Shown here piece by piece: positions 8,039 through 14,999 of a stretch of 15,322 nucleotides of DNA (the stretch's first letter is position 1; each line of letters begins with the position of its first letter). The notes beneath the pieces are model-generated. The model was not told the DNA's origin. It saw nothing but the letters and a program-made list of their open reading frames with translations, and did no database searches. The stretch comes from an uncultured Chlamydiae bacterium (GTDB lineage Bacteria > Chlamydiota > Chlamydiia > Chlamydiales > SM23-39), in the NCBI GenBank assembly GCA_903889795.1, contig CAISYW010000144.1:1-15322 (forward strand), read 5' to 3'. A program made the translations under genes and the position numbers.

Positions 8039-8130
8039 ATTCAAATCATCCGTTGGTTACGTGACCGCGATTGCATCTTGTCGTTACTCGCACTATCTCA
8101 ATCCAGTGAATAAAAACTACGTAACGAATT
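8035..8130 (+). pseudogene. Decayed, internally deleted copy of the GT11 fucosyltransferase gene
   Basis: The ATG at 8035 overlaps the fibre stop exactly as the intact GT11 gene does at 9719. The first 26 bases are identical to 9719-9744. The sequence then jumps to a stretch that aligns with 10034 to about 10099 of the intact gene, coding RDR, ILS, LA, QS and a following E. It carries a 6-base insertion (GATTGC at about 8069), a shifted frame, and a stop (TAA) where the intact gene has a Gln codon (CAA, residue 121). About 290 internal bases and everything beyond codon 127 are missing. It cannot make an enzyme; translation from the ATG would stop after nine codons. Confidence 0.85.
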
Positions 8131-8159
8131 TTTATGCTTAATATTCAATAGAGTAATTT

Positions 8160-9722
8160 ATGGCAAAAACAAATAATGCAATTAATATTAGTGACGCTGG
8201 TATTCCGGTATATAATGGAGCTGGGCTTTTTTATAGTAATATAACGACGCAATATTCGGTATTGGTTGGCGGTGTAGCCACTTCGCCGATTGCAAGCGTT
8301 GGTGCTTCGGTCACAGTCGGCGTTCCTCTGATTTCTCAAGGAGCTACTGCAAATCCTGCATTTGGAACTGCGGTGGTTGCCGGCGGAGGAACGGGGCGCT
8401 CATCCGCATCCGTCTATGCTCCGATATGCGGTGGTACCACAACCACAGGGGCCTATCAAAGCGCATTTACAGGACTCAGTTTTACCGGATATGCACTCGT
8501 GTCTAACGGAGCCAGCGCAGTTCCTTCATTTACGGCGGTCGCAAATTCAGTCGCGGGAACAGTTGATCAAGTGTATGTCAATGGCACGAGCGGTTCTCCG
8601 CAAACAGGAGCGCTCACAATTACAACGCCGCAGGATATTGCTACCGATTCAACCGTTCAATTTGGAAAAGTCGGCGTTAATATAGCGGCATCTAACAATT
8701 ACCTGTCTGTTGCTGGATCGGCTTGTATAGGCACTCCTGATCCGATCTCGCCGACAGATGGGGTGATCGTTCGGGGGCAAACAGGATTTGGTAGTAGCAA
8801 CGTCTTATCATTTCATTATATTTGGGGAGATAGCTATACGGTGCATGATTATATCATCGCTCTTCAAGGGTCTTTGGTTGGCCAAGGTGATAATACCGAA
8901 AAGTCAGGACTATTCATAAATCCTACGCTTGAGCCAACCTATACCGTAGCACCAGTGCTCTCAATGTCGGGGCAAATGATTTCCCCTGTGTTTGCTCCTG
9001 CAGCCGGATGTACAATCTCAGACGCATATGGATTAAATATCAGTTATGGTTCTCAGGCCGGTACAGGTGTGGTTACAAGAGGAACCTCTTTATGGGTAGG
9101 TACGCCAACATACGGTAATGATAAATACACGGCTTATTTTGATCCTCTTGTTGGTATTGGCGAAACGGAGCCTTCAGCCGCCTTACACTGCGTAACATCT
9201 TCTTTTACGAGCAGTGATCATCAATATACGTTTGAGGGATCTCATGTCGGTATTGAAAGTTCAACCGGAAATAGAATTTCATTATTTGTTAATCCTACGT
9301 TGGCTCCCACTTTTCCAGGAACGTTAACCACTGCTGGCGCAGTATGGATAACTCCTACGTTTGCTCCTGAGGCTAGGTGCACAATAACAAATGCATATTG
9401 TCTGTATATTTCAAGCGGCATTGCCGGCGCTAGAGGGGGTACAGTTACCAATGGCTACGGATTATACGTAAATAACCCTGCATTCGGAGTAAATCAATAT
9501 ACAGCCCGGCTTGATAGTGGTGTTGGTATCGGAGGCAATCCAACTGTTTCCGCAGCTTTAGAAGTTTACTCAACTACAAAAGGTTTTCTGCCTCCGGTAA
9601 TGATAACAGGCGAAAAAACATCTATTGGTTCTCCGGCAGAAGGACTGATGGTATATGACAGTACCCTTAACGCCGTATGTTATTATAGCGGAACTGTTTG
9701 GAGGTCATTAGCGGGAGTATGA
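8160..9722 (+). CDS. Large fibre-like protein, copy 2
   Basis: A 520-residue paralog of 6479-8038 with the same architecture: a Gly/Thr-rich N-terminal region with VLVGGVATSPI and GTAVVAGGGTGRSS, the TPQDIATDSTVQFGKVGVN element near 156-174, and two tandem repeats of about 90 residues with ITPTFAP/ISPVFAP and AYGL-type strands. It ends with TTKGFLPPVMITGE. The first 175 or so residues differ only at scattered positions, while 185-470 carry clustered substitutions (for example CIGTPDPISPTDGVIVRGQ in place of the copy 1 segment), and the last 50 are again moderately conserved. No signal peptide is seen. Its stop overlaps the start of the GT11 fucosyltransferase (ATGA), which suggests translational coupling and that fibre and fucosyltransferase act together. 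Confidence 0.87.
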   Translation: MAKTNNAINISDAGIPVYNGAGLFYSNITTQYSVLVGGVATSPIASVGASVTVGVPLISQGATANPAFGTAVVAGGGTGRSSASVYAPICGGTTTTGAYQSAFTGLSFTGYALVSNGASAVPSFTAVANSVAGTVDQVYVNGTSGSPQTGALTITTPQDIATDSTVQFGKVGVNIAASNNYLSVAGSACIGTPDPISPTDGVIVRGQTGFGSSNVLSFHYIWGDSYTVHDYIIALQGSLVGQGDNTEKSGLFINPTLEPTYTVAPVLSMSGQMISPVFAPAAGCTISDAYGLNISYGSQAGTGVVTRGTSLWVGTPTYGNDKYTAYFDPLVGIGETEPSAALHCVTSSFTSSDHQYTFEGSHVGIESSTGNRISLFVNPTLAPTFPGTLTTAGAVWITPTFAPEARCTITNAYCLYISSGIAGARGGTVTNGYGLYVNNPAFGVNQYTARLDSGVGIGGNPTVSAALEVYSTTKGFLPPVMITGEKTSIGSPAEGLMVYDSTLNAVCYYSGTVWRSLAGV

Positions 9723-10591
9723 ATTCAAATCATCCGTTGGTTACTTGCAGAATATTTGGGCAGATGGGCAATCAGCTATATCAGATTGCGGCGACTTTGG
9801 CATACGCGTGGGACTATGATGCGATCCCTATTTTTCCTGAGCTGCATAAACAGGAGGATCGCATTTCATATAATCGAGACCGAATCTTTTTTCGGCTCGA
9901 TACATCCAATCCTACGCGGCCCTTTCGCAATATTTTTCAGGAATCTTCATTCTGTAGTTCGAAAAGAGTTCCGTTTCGAGTCGATCAGATCCTGTGCGGA
10001 TATTTCCAGAGCTGGAGACATTTTCATCATCACCGTGATCGCATTTTGTCAATACTTGCCCCAACTCAATCCATTGAACAAAAGCTTCTTAACAAATATG
10101 GCGATTTAATTAATAAGCCAAATACCATTGCAGTTCATGTCCGCACATTTAGCAAACATTTGCATGAAAATAAATTGCATCCATTTATAGGGTTTGAATA
10201 TTATCAAAAAGCTCTCGAGTTCTTTCCTAAAGATTCAGAATTAGTTGTTTTTTCAGATCGAATTAATTGGTGCAAAATGAATTTTGTAAAAGAGTTTGAT
10301 CGGAAAATGACATTCATAGAAGGTAACGATAACGTTGAAGACTTTTTTTTGATGAGCAAAATGAAACATAATATTATTGCGAATTCTACGTTTTCGTGGT
10401 GGGGTTCCTATTTCAATCAAAATCAAAACAAAATCGTAGTGGCACCAAAGTACGCTCCCTATTTTGATTCAAAATTTCCACTAAGTGATTTTTATTTAAA
10501 CGATTGGATAACGCTTCCGGTTAATGTCGACAGCCCCTACCCAGTAGATATGGAGTGCTATAATGATTTATTTCAATCATTGAATGGGTGA
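9719..10591 (+). CDS. GT11-family fucosyltransferase (alpha-1,2-type)
   Basis: A 290-residue protein, the usual length for bacterial alpha-1,2-fucosyltransferases. These move L-fucose from GDP-L-fucose to a galactose or similar acceptor in the cytosol. Motifs: the N-terminal GQMGNQLYQIA (14-24, the G-x-x-GNQL/MF/Y signature), LCGYFQSW (92-99), HVRTFSKH (140-147, the conserved H-x-R loop), VFSD (177-180), and EDFFLMSKMKHNIIANSTFS then WWGSYFN (207-233), the GT11 C-terminal signature. The ATG at 9719 is preferred over a TTG at 9698 because the family motif begins a few residues after it, the decayed copy at 8035 uses the same ATG, and a GGAGG lies 14 bases upstream. The GDP-fucose genes fcl and gmd lie 1-4 kb downstream. 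The exact linkage is inferred from the family. Confidence 0.92.
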   Translation: MNSNHPLVTCRIFGQMGNQLYQIAATLAYAWDYDAIPIFPELHKQEDRISYNRDRIFFRLDTSNPTRPFRNIFQESSFCSSKRVPFRVDQILCGYFQSWRHFHHHRDRILSILAPTQSIEQKLLNKYGDLINKPNTIAVHVRTFSKHLHENKLHPFIGFEYYQKALEFFPKDSELVVFSDRINWCKMNFVKEFDRKMTFIEGNDNVEDFFLMSKMKHNIIANSTFSWWGSYFNQNQNKIVVAPKYAPYFDSKFPLSDFYLNDWITLPVNVDSPYPVDMECYNDLFQSLNG

Positions 10592-10628
10592 TAAGTTATT
10601 TAAGACTAACTAAAAGAGCTTAATTAAA

Positions 10629-11618
10629 ATGATAAACATTAAAAAAAATCCTGAATTAAAAACTGTTTATTTTATTAATTTTATGGGAATGCCTGATAGC
10701 TATTTTTATGACATTACAGCGCATAGAGATGGTCTGGCAAAACCATTCGTATATTTAAGAGAACAAATTGAAAAAGCGGGATATTTAGTAAAATTAACAA
10801 ACGATTGTTCTAACTTAACTGATGTAGCTGCAATCATATCTTTTAGTAATATTAACTACACAATATTACGTAATCTTAAAAAGCATCCCAAATATAAGTG
10901 CATTATTGGTCTATTCGAACCACCGGTTCAACTTCCCTATTTATACGATCCAGTTTTAAAAGAATATTTTGGATCGATTCTAACGATGTTTGACGATCAA
11001 ATTGACAATGAAACATATTTCAAACTACACAATCCGCAATCTCGCGAAGCAATCACTGATAATATCCCTGATTTTGATCAAAAGAAATTTTGCATAATGA
11101 TTCAAACGAATGGAAATAAAAACAAACAACCCAAAGAATTGTACTCAGAACGATATAGACTCGCAAAATATTTATCCGAAACTTCTGAATTTGATTTATT
11201 TGGCGCCGGATGGGAAGATATATCGAGTTGGAGAGGACCATTAAAGATTGATAAATTAAAAACCCTCAAGAACTATAAATTCTCGATCACTTATGAAAAC
11301 ATGCGAGATCAATTAGGGTATGTCACAGAAAAAATCTTCGATCCCTTATTCGCAGGATGCGTCCCGATATATTGGGGTGCGTCGAATATAACAAAATATA
11401 TTCCCGCAGAATGTTTTATTGATCGTAGAAATTTTTCATCGAATGAAGAGCTGCATCAGTTTCTTAAGTCGGTTGATCGAGCCGCCTTTAATCAATATAT
11501 TGAAGCGGCAAAAACGTTTATTCAAAGCGAACAATATCAACCCTATACATTTTCGGGCTTTGCAAAACCGTTTTTAGAAAGACTCAACTCAATAAAAATG
11601 CAATCGGCTCATTTTTGA
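10629..11618 (+). CDS. GT10-family fucosyltransferase (alpha-1,3/1,4-type)
   Basis: A 329-residue cytosolic enzyme predicted to transfer L-fucose from GDP-L-fucose in alpha-1,3 or alpha-1,4 linkage. The diagnostic GT10 block is at 215-251: NYKFSITYENMRDQLG, then GYVTEKIFDPL, then CVPIYWGA, followed by KYIPAECFIDRRNF (256-269). Glu223 and Lys235 lie at the conserved donor-binding positions. An RLAKYLS helix and FDLFGAGW (188-195) precede it as in the Helicobacter enzymes. There is no signal or membrane segment and no C-terminal heptad repeat like that of H. pylori FucT. It starts 37 bases after the GT11 gene and overlaps fcl by 10 bases tail to tail. Its DNA is more AT-rich than the fibre genes, suggesting a separate origin. 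An alternative specificity within GT10 cannot be excluded. Confidence 0.93.
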   Translation: MINIKKNPELKTVYFINFMGMPDSYFYDITAHRDGLAKPFVYLREQIEKAGYLVKLTNDCSNLTDVAAIISFSNINYTILRNLKKHPKYKCIIGLFEPPVQLPYLYDPVLKEYFGSILTMFDDQIDNETYFKLHNPQSREAITDNIPDFDQKKFCIMIQTNGNKNKQPKELYSERYRLAKYLSETSEFDLFGAGWEDISSWRGPLKIDKLKTLKNYKFSITYENMRDQLGYVTEKIFDPLFAGCVPIYWGASNITKYIPAECFIDRRNFSSNEELHQFLKSVDRAAFNQYIEAAKTFIQSEQYQPYTFSGFAKPFLERLNSIKMQSAHF

Positions 11619-12538
11619 GTTTCTAAAAAGTCGATAAAGGTACGTTTTATTCCATCGACTAAAGCCGTTTTCGGATTCCAACCAAGTTTTTGAATCTTTG
11701 AAATATCTAGGCATTTCCGTTTTGTGCCATCGGGAAACAGTGTGTTCCATTTAAAAACGCCGGAAAATCCGACTACTTTAGCAATTATATTCGCTAAGTC
11801 TGAAATCGTTACATCCGATCCCGTGCCGACATTGACTGGACCTAAACCTGAATAGTTTAGCATTAGAAATAAACATGCATCCGCTAAGTCATCGACATAC
11901 AAAAACTCTCGTAATGGTTTTCCGGTTCCCCAACAATGAACCTCTTCCGCCTTGGAAATCTTCGCATGATAACACCTTGCAATGAGCGCTGGTAAAACAT
12001 GGCAGTTTTGCAAGTCGTAATTGTCATTCATTCCAAATAAATTAGTTGGTATTAACGAAATGAAATCACAGCCGTATTGTTTTCGATATAATTCACACAT
12101 TTTGATGCCGGCTATTTTAGCCACGGCATAACCTTCATTTGTTTTCTCCAACAATCCATTTAAAAGGTACTCTTCTTTAATGGGTTGCGGACATTCTTTT
12201 GGATATATACAAGACGATCCTAAGAACAAAAGCTTTTTTACATTGTTACGATACGAACTATTAATTATATTTGATTGAACTGTTATATTTTCATAAATGA
12301 AATCGGCTGAATAGGTGTCGTTGGCTAAAATACCACCCACTCTCGCAGCTGCACAAAAAACAAACTCCGGACGTTCCTTAACAAAAAAATCTGAAACGGC
12401 TTTTTGATCAAAAAGATCTAATTCTTTGCGAGTTTTGAATATTAAATTTGTATACCCTTCCAATTCAAGTTTACGTTTAATTGCCGAACCAACCATACCT
12501 AAATGGCCGGCTATATAAATTTTTGATTTTTTTTCCAT
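11609..12538 (-). CDS. fcl: GDP-L-fucose synthase
   Basis: The NADPH-dependent 3,5-epimerase/4-reductase that turns GDP-4-keto-6-deoxy-D-mannose into GDP-L-fucose in the cytosol. The 309-residue protein shows GHLGMVG (11-17, cofactor loop), RVGGI (66-70), GSSCIYPK (107-114) with Ser108 and Cys110, EGYAVAKIAG (135-144) with the catalytic pair Tyr137/Lys141, and NLFGMNDNYD (166-175) followed by His180. These fit the Ser-Tyr-Lys and Cys-His catalytic sets of the E. coli enzyme. WGTGKPLREFLYVDDLA (203-219) is the usual substrate region. Its ATG follows the gmd stop with no gap (TAA then ATG), so the two are one transcription unit. Its 3' end overlaps the GT10 gene by 10 bases, convergently. Its product feeds the two fucosyltransferases next door. 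Confidence 0.97.
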   Translation of the reverse strand: MEKKSKIYIAGHLGMVGSAIKRKLELEGYTNLIFKTRKELDLFDQKAVSDFFVKERPEFVFCAAARVGGILANDTYSADFIYENITVQSNIINSSYRNNVKKLLFLGSSCIYPKECPQPIKEEYLLNGLLEKTNEGYAVAKIAGIKMCELYRKQYGCDFISLIPTNLFGMNDNYDLQNCHVLPALIARCYHAKISKAEEVHCWGTGKPLREFLYVDDLADACLFLMLNYSGLGPVNVGTGSDVTISDLANIIAKVVGFSGVFKWNTLFPDGTKRKCLDISKIQKLGWNPKTALVDGIKRTFIDFLETQK

Positions 12539-13585
12539 TTATTTGCTCGATTCTTTTTTTGCTAATTTCCAATCAGCGTCGATCATAATTTTTACTAATT
12601 CTGCGAATTTTATCTTTGGTTTCCAGTTTAATTTATTTAATGCTTTGGTCGGATCACCAATAAGAATATCTACTTCCGTCGGACGAAAATAATGCGCATC
12701 AATCTTTACAAGCGTTTTTCCCGTTTTTTGATCGATACCGATTTCTTTAACGTCTTTACCTTTCCATTTAATAACAATGCCAACATGCTGAAATGCTACT
12801 TCAATAAACTCGCGAACCGTGTGGGTTTCTCCTGTTGCGATTACTAAATCTTCAGGATGGGAGCTCTGAAGCATCAGCCACATCGCTTCTGTGTACTCCG
12901 GTGCATATCCCCAATCTCTCTTTGCATTCAGGTTTCCAACTAACAAATATTCTTGAATATTTTCCTTAATTTTAGTTACGGCTCTCGTAATTTTTCTCGT
13001 TACAAATGTTTCTCCACGTCGTGGCGATTCGTGATTAAATAAAATTCCATTTGATGCATGCAGCCCATAGGCTTCACGATAATTTACAACGATCCAATAG
13101 GCATATAGTTTAGCTGCCGCATAAGGAGATCGAGGATAAAATGGAGTTTTTTCCGTTTGCGGAATTTCGAGAACTTTTCCAAATAATTCACTTGTTGAGG
13201 CTTGATAAAATCGAATTTTGTCCTTAAGACCCGTTTCTTTTATCGCATCTAAAAATCGTAATGTTCCGACTCCATCCACTTCCGCAGTATATTCAGGAAC
13301 TTCGAAGGAAACCTGAACATGGGATTGCGCGCCTAGATTATAAATCTCCTCAGGTTCAGTTTTATCAATGATGCGATTTAGATTGCTGCTATCAGTAATG
13401 TCTCCATAATGTAAAATCAATCTATTTTTAATTTCCGGGTTGTTAAAGATTGTTTCCAATCGGTGGGTATTAAATGAACTGGTTCGCCGAAGAATTCCAT
13501 GAACCTCATAGCCTTTCTCAATCAGCTGCTCGGCAAGATAGGAGCCGTCTTGACCCGTAATCCCTGTTATTAAAGCTTTTTTCAT
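12539..13585 (-). CDS. gmd: GDP-mannose 4,6-dehydratase
   Basis: First committed step of GDP-L-fucose synthesis: NADP-dependent conversion of GDP-D-mannose to GDP-4-keto-6-deoxy-D-mannose. The 348-residue protein begins MKKALITGITGQDGSYLAEQ with the cofactor loop GITGQDG (8-14). It shows RRTSSFNT (33-40), YGDITDSSNL (60-69), LGAQSHVQVSF (84-94), ASTSELFG (129-136) with Thr131 and Glu133, PRSPYAAAKLYA (151-162) with Tyr155 and Lys159, and NHESPRRGETFVTRK (184-198), all canonical for the enzyme. An AAGG lies just before the ATG. It heads the gmd-fcl unit. The promoter should lie in 13586-13750, where a minus-strand TATAAT (13685-13690) is seen without a clear -35 partner. The GDP-mannose supply genes are not in this window. 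Confidence 0.97.
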   Translation of the reverse strand: MKKALITGITGQDGSYLAEQLIEKGYEVHGILRRTSSFNTHRLETIFNNPEIKNRLILHYGDITDSSNLNRIIDKTEPEEIYNLGAQSHVQVSFEVPEYTAEVDGVGTLRFLDAIKETGLKDKIRFYQASTSELFGKVLEIPQTEKTPFYPRSPYAAAKLYAYWIVVNYREAYGLHASNGILFNHESPRRGETFVTRKITRAVTKIKENIQEYLLVGNLNAKRDWGYAPEYTEAMWLMLQSSHPEDLVIATGETHTVREFIEVAFQHVGIVIKWKGKDVKEIGIDQKTGKTLVKIDAHYFRPTEVDILIGDPTKALNKLNWKPKIKFAELVKIMIDADWKLAKKESSK

Positions 13586-13834
13586 CTTGACCTTGTTTTA
13601 GATTTTTAATTCAACAAAGCTTTTTAGTAATTCTGCGCAGTAATGTATTTGTAAGGGAAACAATTTTATATATCATCAAACACAATTATATTCACAAGCT
13701 TACTTTGCTTATACCGAACGCTCATGAAAGCCGCATTCTCCTGTATTTCTGTTTTTACTTAAAAAATTTCTTGAATCTTAATAGCAATTTTTTTACGATT
13801 TAACATCTTCTTAACTTTCCCTCATGGGGCGTGC

Positions 13835-13862
13835 TTTTTCGAGGAGTCAGGCTCCTGAAAAA
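13835..13862. repeat. Bulged hairpin flanked by T and A runs
   Basis: TTTTTC-AGGAG pairs with CTCCT-GAAAAA around the loop TCAGG, with one bulged G at 13841, giving an 11-bp stem. On both strands the T-run is in the 5' arm, so it does not act as a normal intrinsic terminator. A structured RNA or a protein-binding cruciform element is possible. Confidence 0.5.
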
Positions 13863-13990
13863 TCGACGAGTTGAGATGGGGTAAGGGTAAACGACCAACC
13901 AAGGTTCGATGTGCGATCCTGGAGCCTTCTATTGATTCGACTTTACAGAAGACCCCAAATCCGGCATTTGTGGACTAAAATGGGCTGGTT

Positions 13991-14016
13991 GTTATGATAA
14001 GTCTAATTATCATAAC
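13991..14016. promoter_or_regulatory. dif-like inverted repeat before the recombinase gene
   Basis: Two perfect 10-bp arms, GTTATGATAA (13991-14000) and TTATCATAAC (14007-14016), flank a 6-base spacer GTCTAA, ending 8 bases before the ATG of a tyrosine recombinase. Paired arms around a 6-8 base spacer are the layout of tyrosine-recombinase core sites. The inner ends, ATAA before the spacer and TTAT after it, agree with the bacterial dif pattern. It could be the recombinase's own crossover site, an operator for self-repression (a TATGAT box lies within the left arm), or both. Confidence 0.55.
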
Positions 14017-14024
14017 TTAGAAAA

Positions 14025-14999
14025 ATGATGAACTTTTTGGAACCTTTGAAGTCCTCTTCGACCTTGGCTCGGGCTGTGGCAACCCGGGACGAAGCGATTT
14101 GGCGAGAACTTTCGAAAATCAGCCTGATCAAGGCGGCCGAACAATTTTTGGACACTTTATCCGGAAACACCCAAAGAGCCTACCGTGCCGCTTTCCATTC
14201 CATCTTCGTTTTGATGGAAAACCACCAATTATTCGATCCGCGCAACAATCTTCAGACTTTCGCTCTTTCGAATCTTGAATATTTGCTCGATGAAATCCGC
14301 GGCAAACTTTCAGGCGCCGATTCAACGAAACAGGCGCGGGCGGCGGCATTCATTGCTCTCACTCGATTTTTACAGAGAGCCACCGGCGGCTTGATTCGAA
14401 AAGTGGTGCCTCGAAAAGAAAAAAGCAACCCGACTTTCCAGCAAGTGAGGGAAACGTCTTTGACCAAAGCGCTCACGAGGGTTCAATGGTCGCGCTTTTT
14501 ATTGTTTTTGCAACGAACTTCCCAGCGGGATTATCTCGCCGCTAAAATGATCCTTCAAGGGGCCAAGCGTGTCGGCGAAGTTCTTTCCGCCCAAATTCAT
14601 CAGATTGACTGGGTGCATAATCAAATTACATTCAAGCAATTCAAATCGAAAATTCTCGAAAAATTTACCGTCATTACTTACCCCGAAACTTTTATGCACG
14701 AGCTAAAAGACTATCTTGGGGAGCGCACAGCCGGTCCGATCTTTGTCTCGCGAAATGGAAAGCCGCTCAGTCAGCCGCATCTCTATCGTTCTTTTGCTAC
14801 AGCAGGCAGGCAGGCGGGTATCCCTTTTACAGTTCATCCGCACGTTTTGCGCGCATCGGCAATCACCTACTTAACAGCGCAGGGTTATAATGCGGACCAA
14901 ATTTTACGCGTAAGCGGACATGCCGATACCAAGTTGGTGCGCTACTATGACAAAACACCGATTGAGCAAAACCCATCGCAAGATATCAGTCTGATTTGA
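14025..14999 (+). CDS. Tyrosine recombinase of the chlamydial-plasmid integrase type
   Basis: A 324-residue site-specific recombinase/integrase. The catalytic residues are in order and complete: Arg182 (QGAKRVGEVLS), a beta-hairpin Lys near 207-209 (FKQFKSK), His273 and Arg276 (HPHVLRAS), His299 (SGHADTK) and the nucleophile Tyr308 (RYYDK), nine residues after His299 as in Xer proteins. The N-terminal half is a SAM-like core-binding domain with NTQRAYRAAFHSIF (48-61) and TKQARAAAFIALTRFLQR (101-118). Recalled pGP7-D/pGP8-D of the Chlamydia plasmid share this layout, including TKQVRAASYISLTRFL, the ITYPxxFMH stretch and the ending ALI/SLI, so I assign it to that lineage. Two ATG codons (14025, 14028) are possible; the ribosome-binding site is poor. 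GC content is visibly higher than in the glycosyltransferase genes. It could integrate, resolve or regulate a plasmid. Confidence 0.93.
   Translation: MMNFLEPLKSSSTLARAVATRDEAIWRELSKISLIKAAEQFLDTLSGNTQRAYRAAFHSIFVLMENHQLFDPRNNLQTFALSNLEYLLDEIRGKLSGADSTKQARAAAFIALTRFLQRATGGLIRKVVPRKEKSNPTFQQVRETSLTKALTRVQWSRFLLFLQRTSQRDYLAAKMILQGAKRVGEVLSAQIHQIDWVHNQITFKQFKSKILEKFTVITYPETFMHELKDYLGERTAGPIFVSRNGKPLSQPHLYRSFATAGRQAGIPFTVHPHVLRASAITYLTAQGYNADQILRVSGHADTKLVRYYDKTPIEQNPSQDISLI

Larger units (their letters stand above)
6456..8130 (+). repeat. Tandem duplication unit 1 (leader, fibre gene, fucosyltransferase remnant)
   Basis: This unit corresponds to unit 2 starting at 8137. The 23 bases before the start codon match the other leader at 18 of 23 positions, and the fibre genes align end to end. 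The first 26 bases of the following GT11 gene are also preserved in unit 1, although the rest is decayed. The ancestral duplication therefore covered fibre plus fucosyltransferase and not the fibre gene alone. Confidence 0.8.
8137..10591 (+). repeat. Tandem duplication unit 2 (leader, fibre gene, intact fucosyltransferase)
   Basis: This is the second copy of the fibre plus GT11 unit. Its leader (8137-8159) matches that of unit 1 at 18 of 23 positions and starts right after the fucosyltransferase remnant. In unit 2 the fucosyltransferase is intact. Homology with unit 1 can be followed directly only to about 10099, because unit 1 has lost the rest. Confidence 0.75.
13586..14024. other. Gene-poor intergenic region between gmd and the recombinase gene
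   Basis: I see no credible coding frame in these 439 bases. The gmd-proximal half is AT-rich and probably holds the gmd promoter. The right half is more GC-rich and structured, with a bulged hairpin at 13835-13862, purine-rich GGGGTAAGGG near 13878, and a dif-like inverted repeat at 13991-14016. The composition change inside the region suggests a junction between the glycan locus and the recombinase-bearing element, though no target duplication can be shown from one end. Confidence 0.5.

Noticed and set aside
9698..9718. Upstream TTG start for the GT11 gene
   Set aside because: It adds seven residues that overlap fibre coding sequence. The ATG at 9719 is the start preserved in the decayed copy and fits the family N-terminus.
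3610..9722. Complete prophage
   Set aside because: Only fibre-like proteins are present. There is no capsid, terminase, portal, tail tube, lysis or replication gene in the window, so a prophage is not supported.
13835..13862. Intrinsic terminator for gmd or the recombinase
   Set aside because: The T-run is in the 5' arm on both strands, and both adjacent genes are transcribed away from this region, so no transcript would need to end here.
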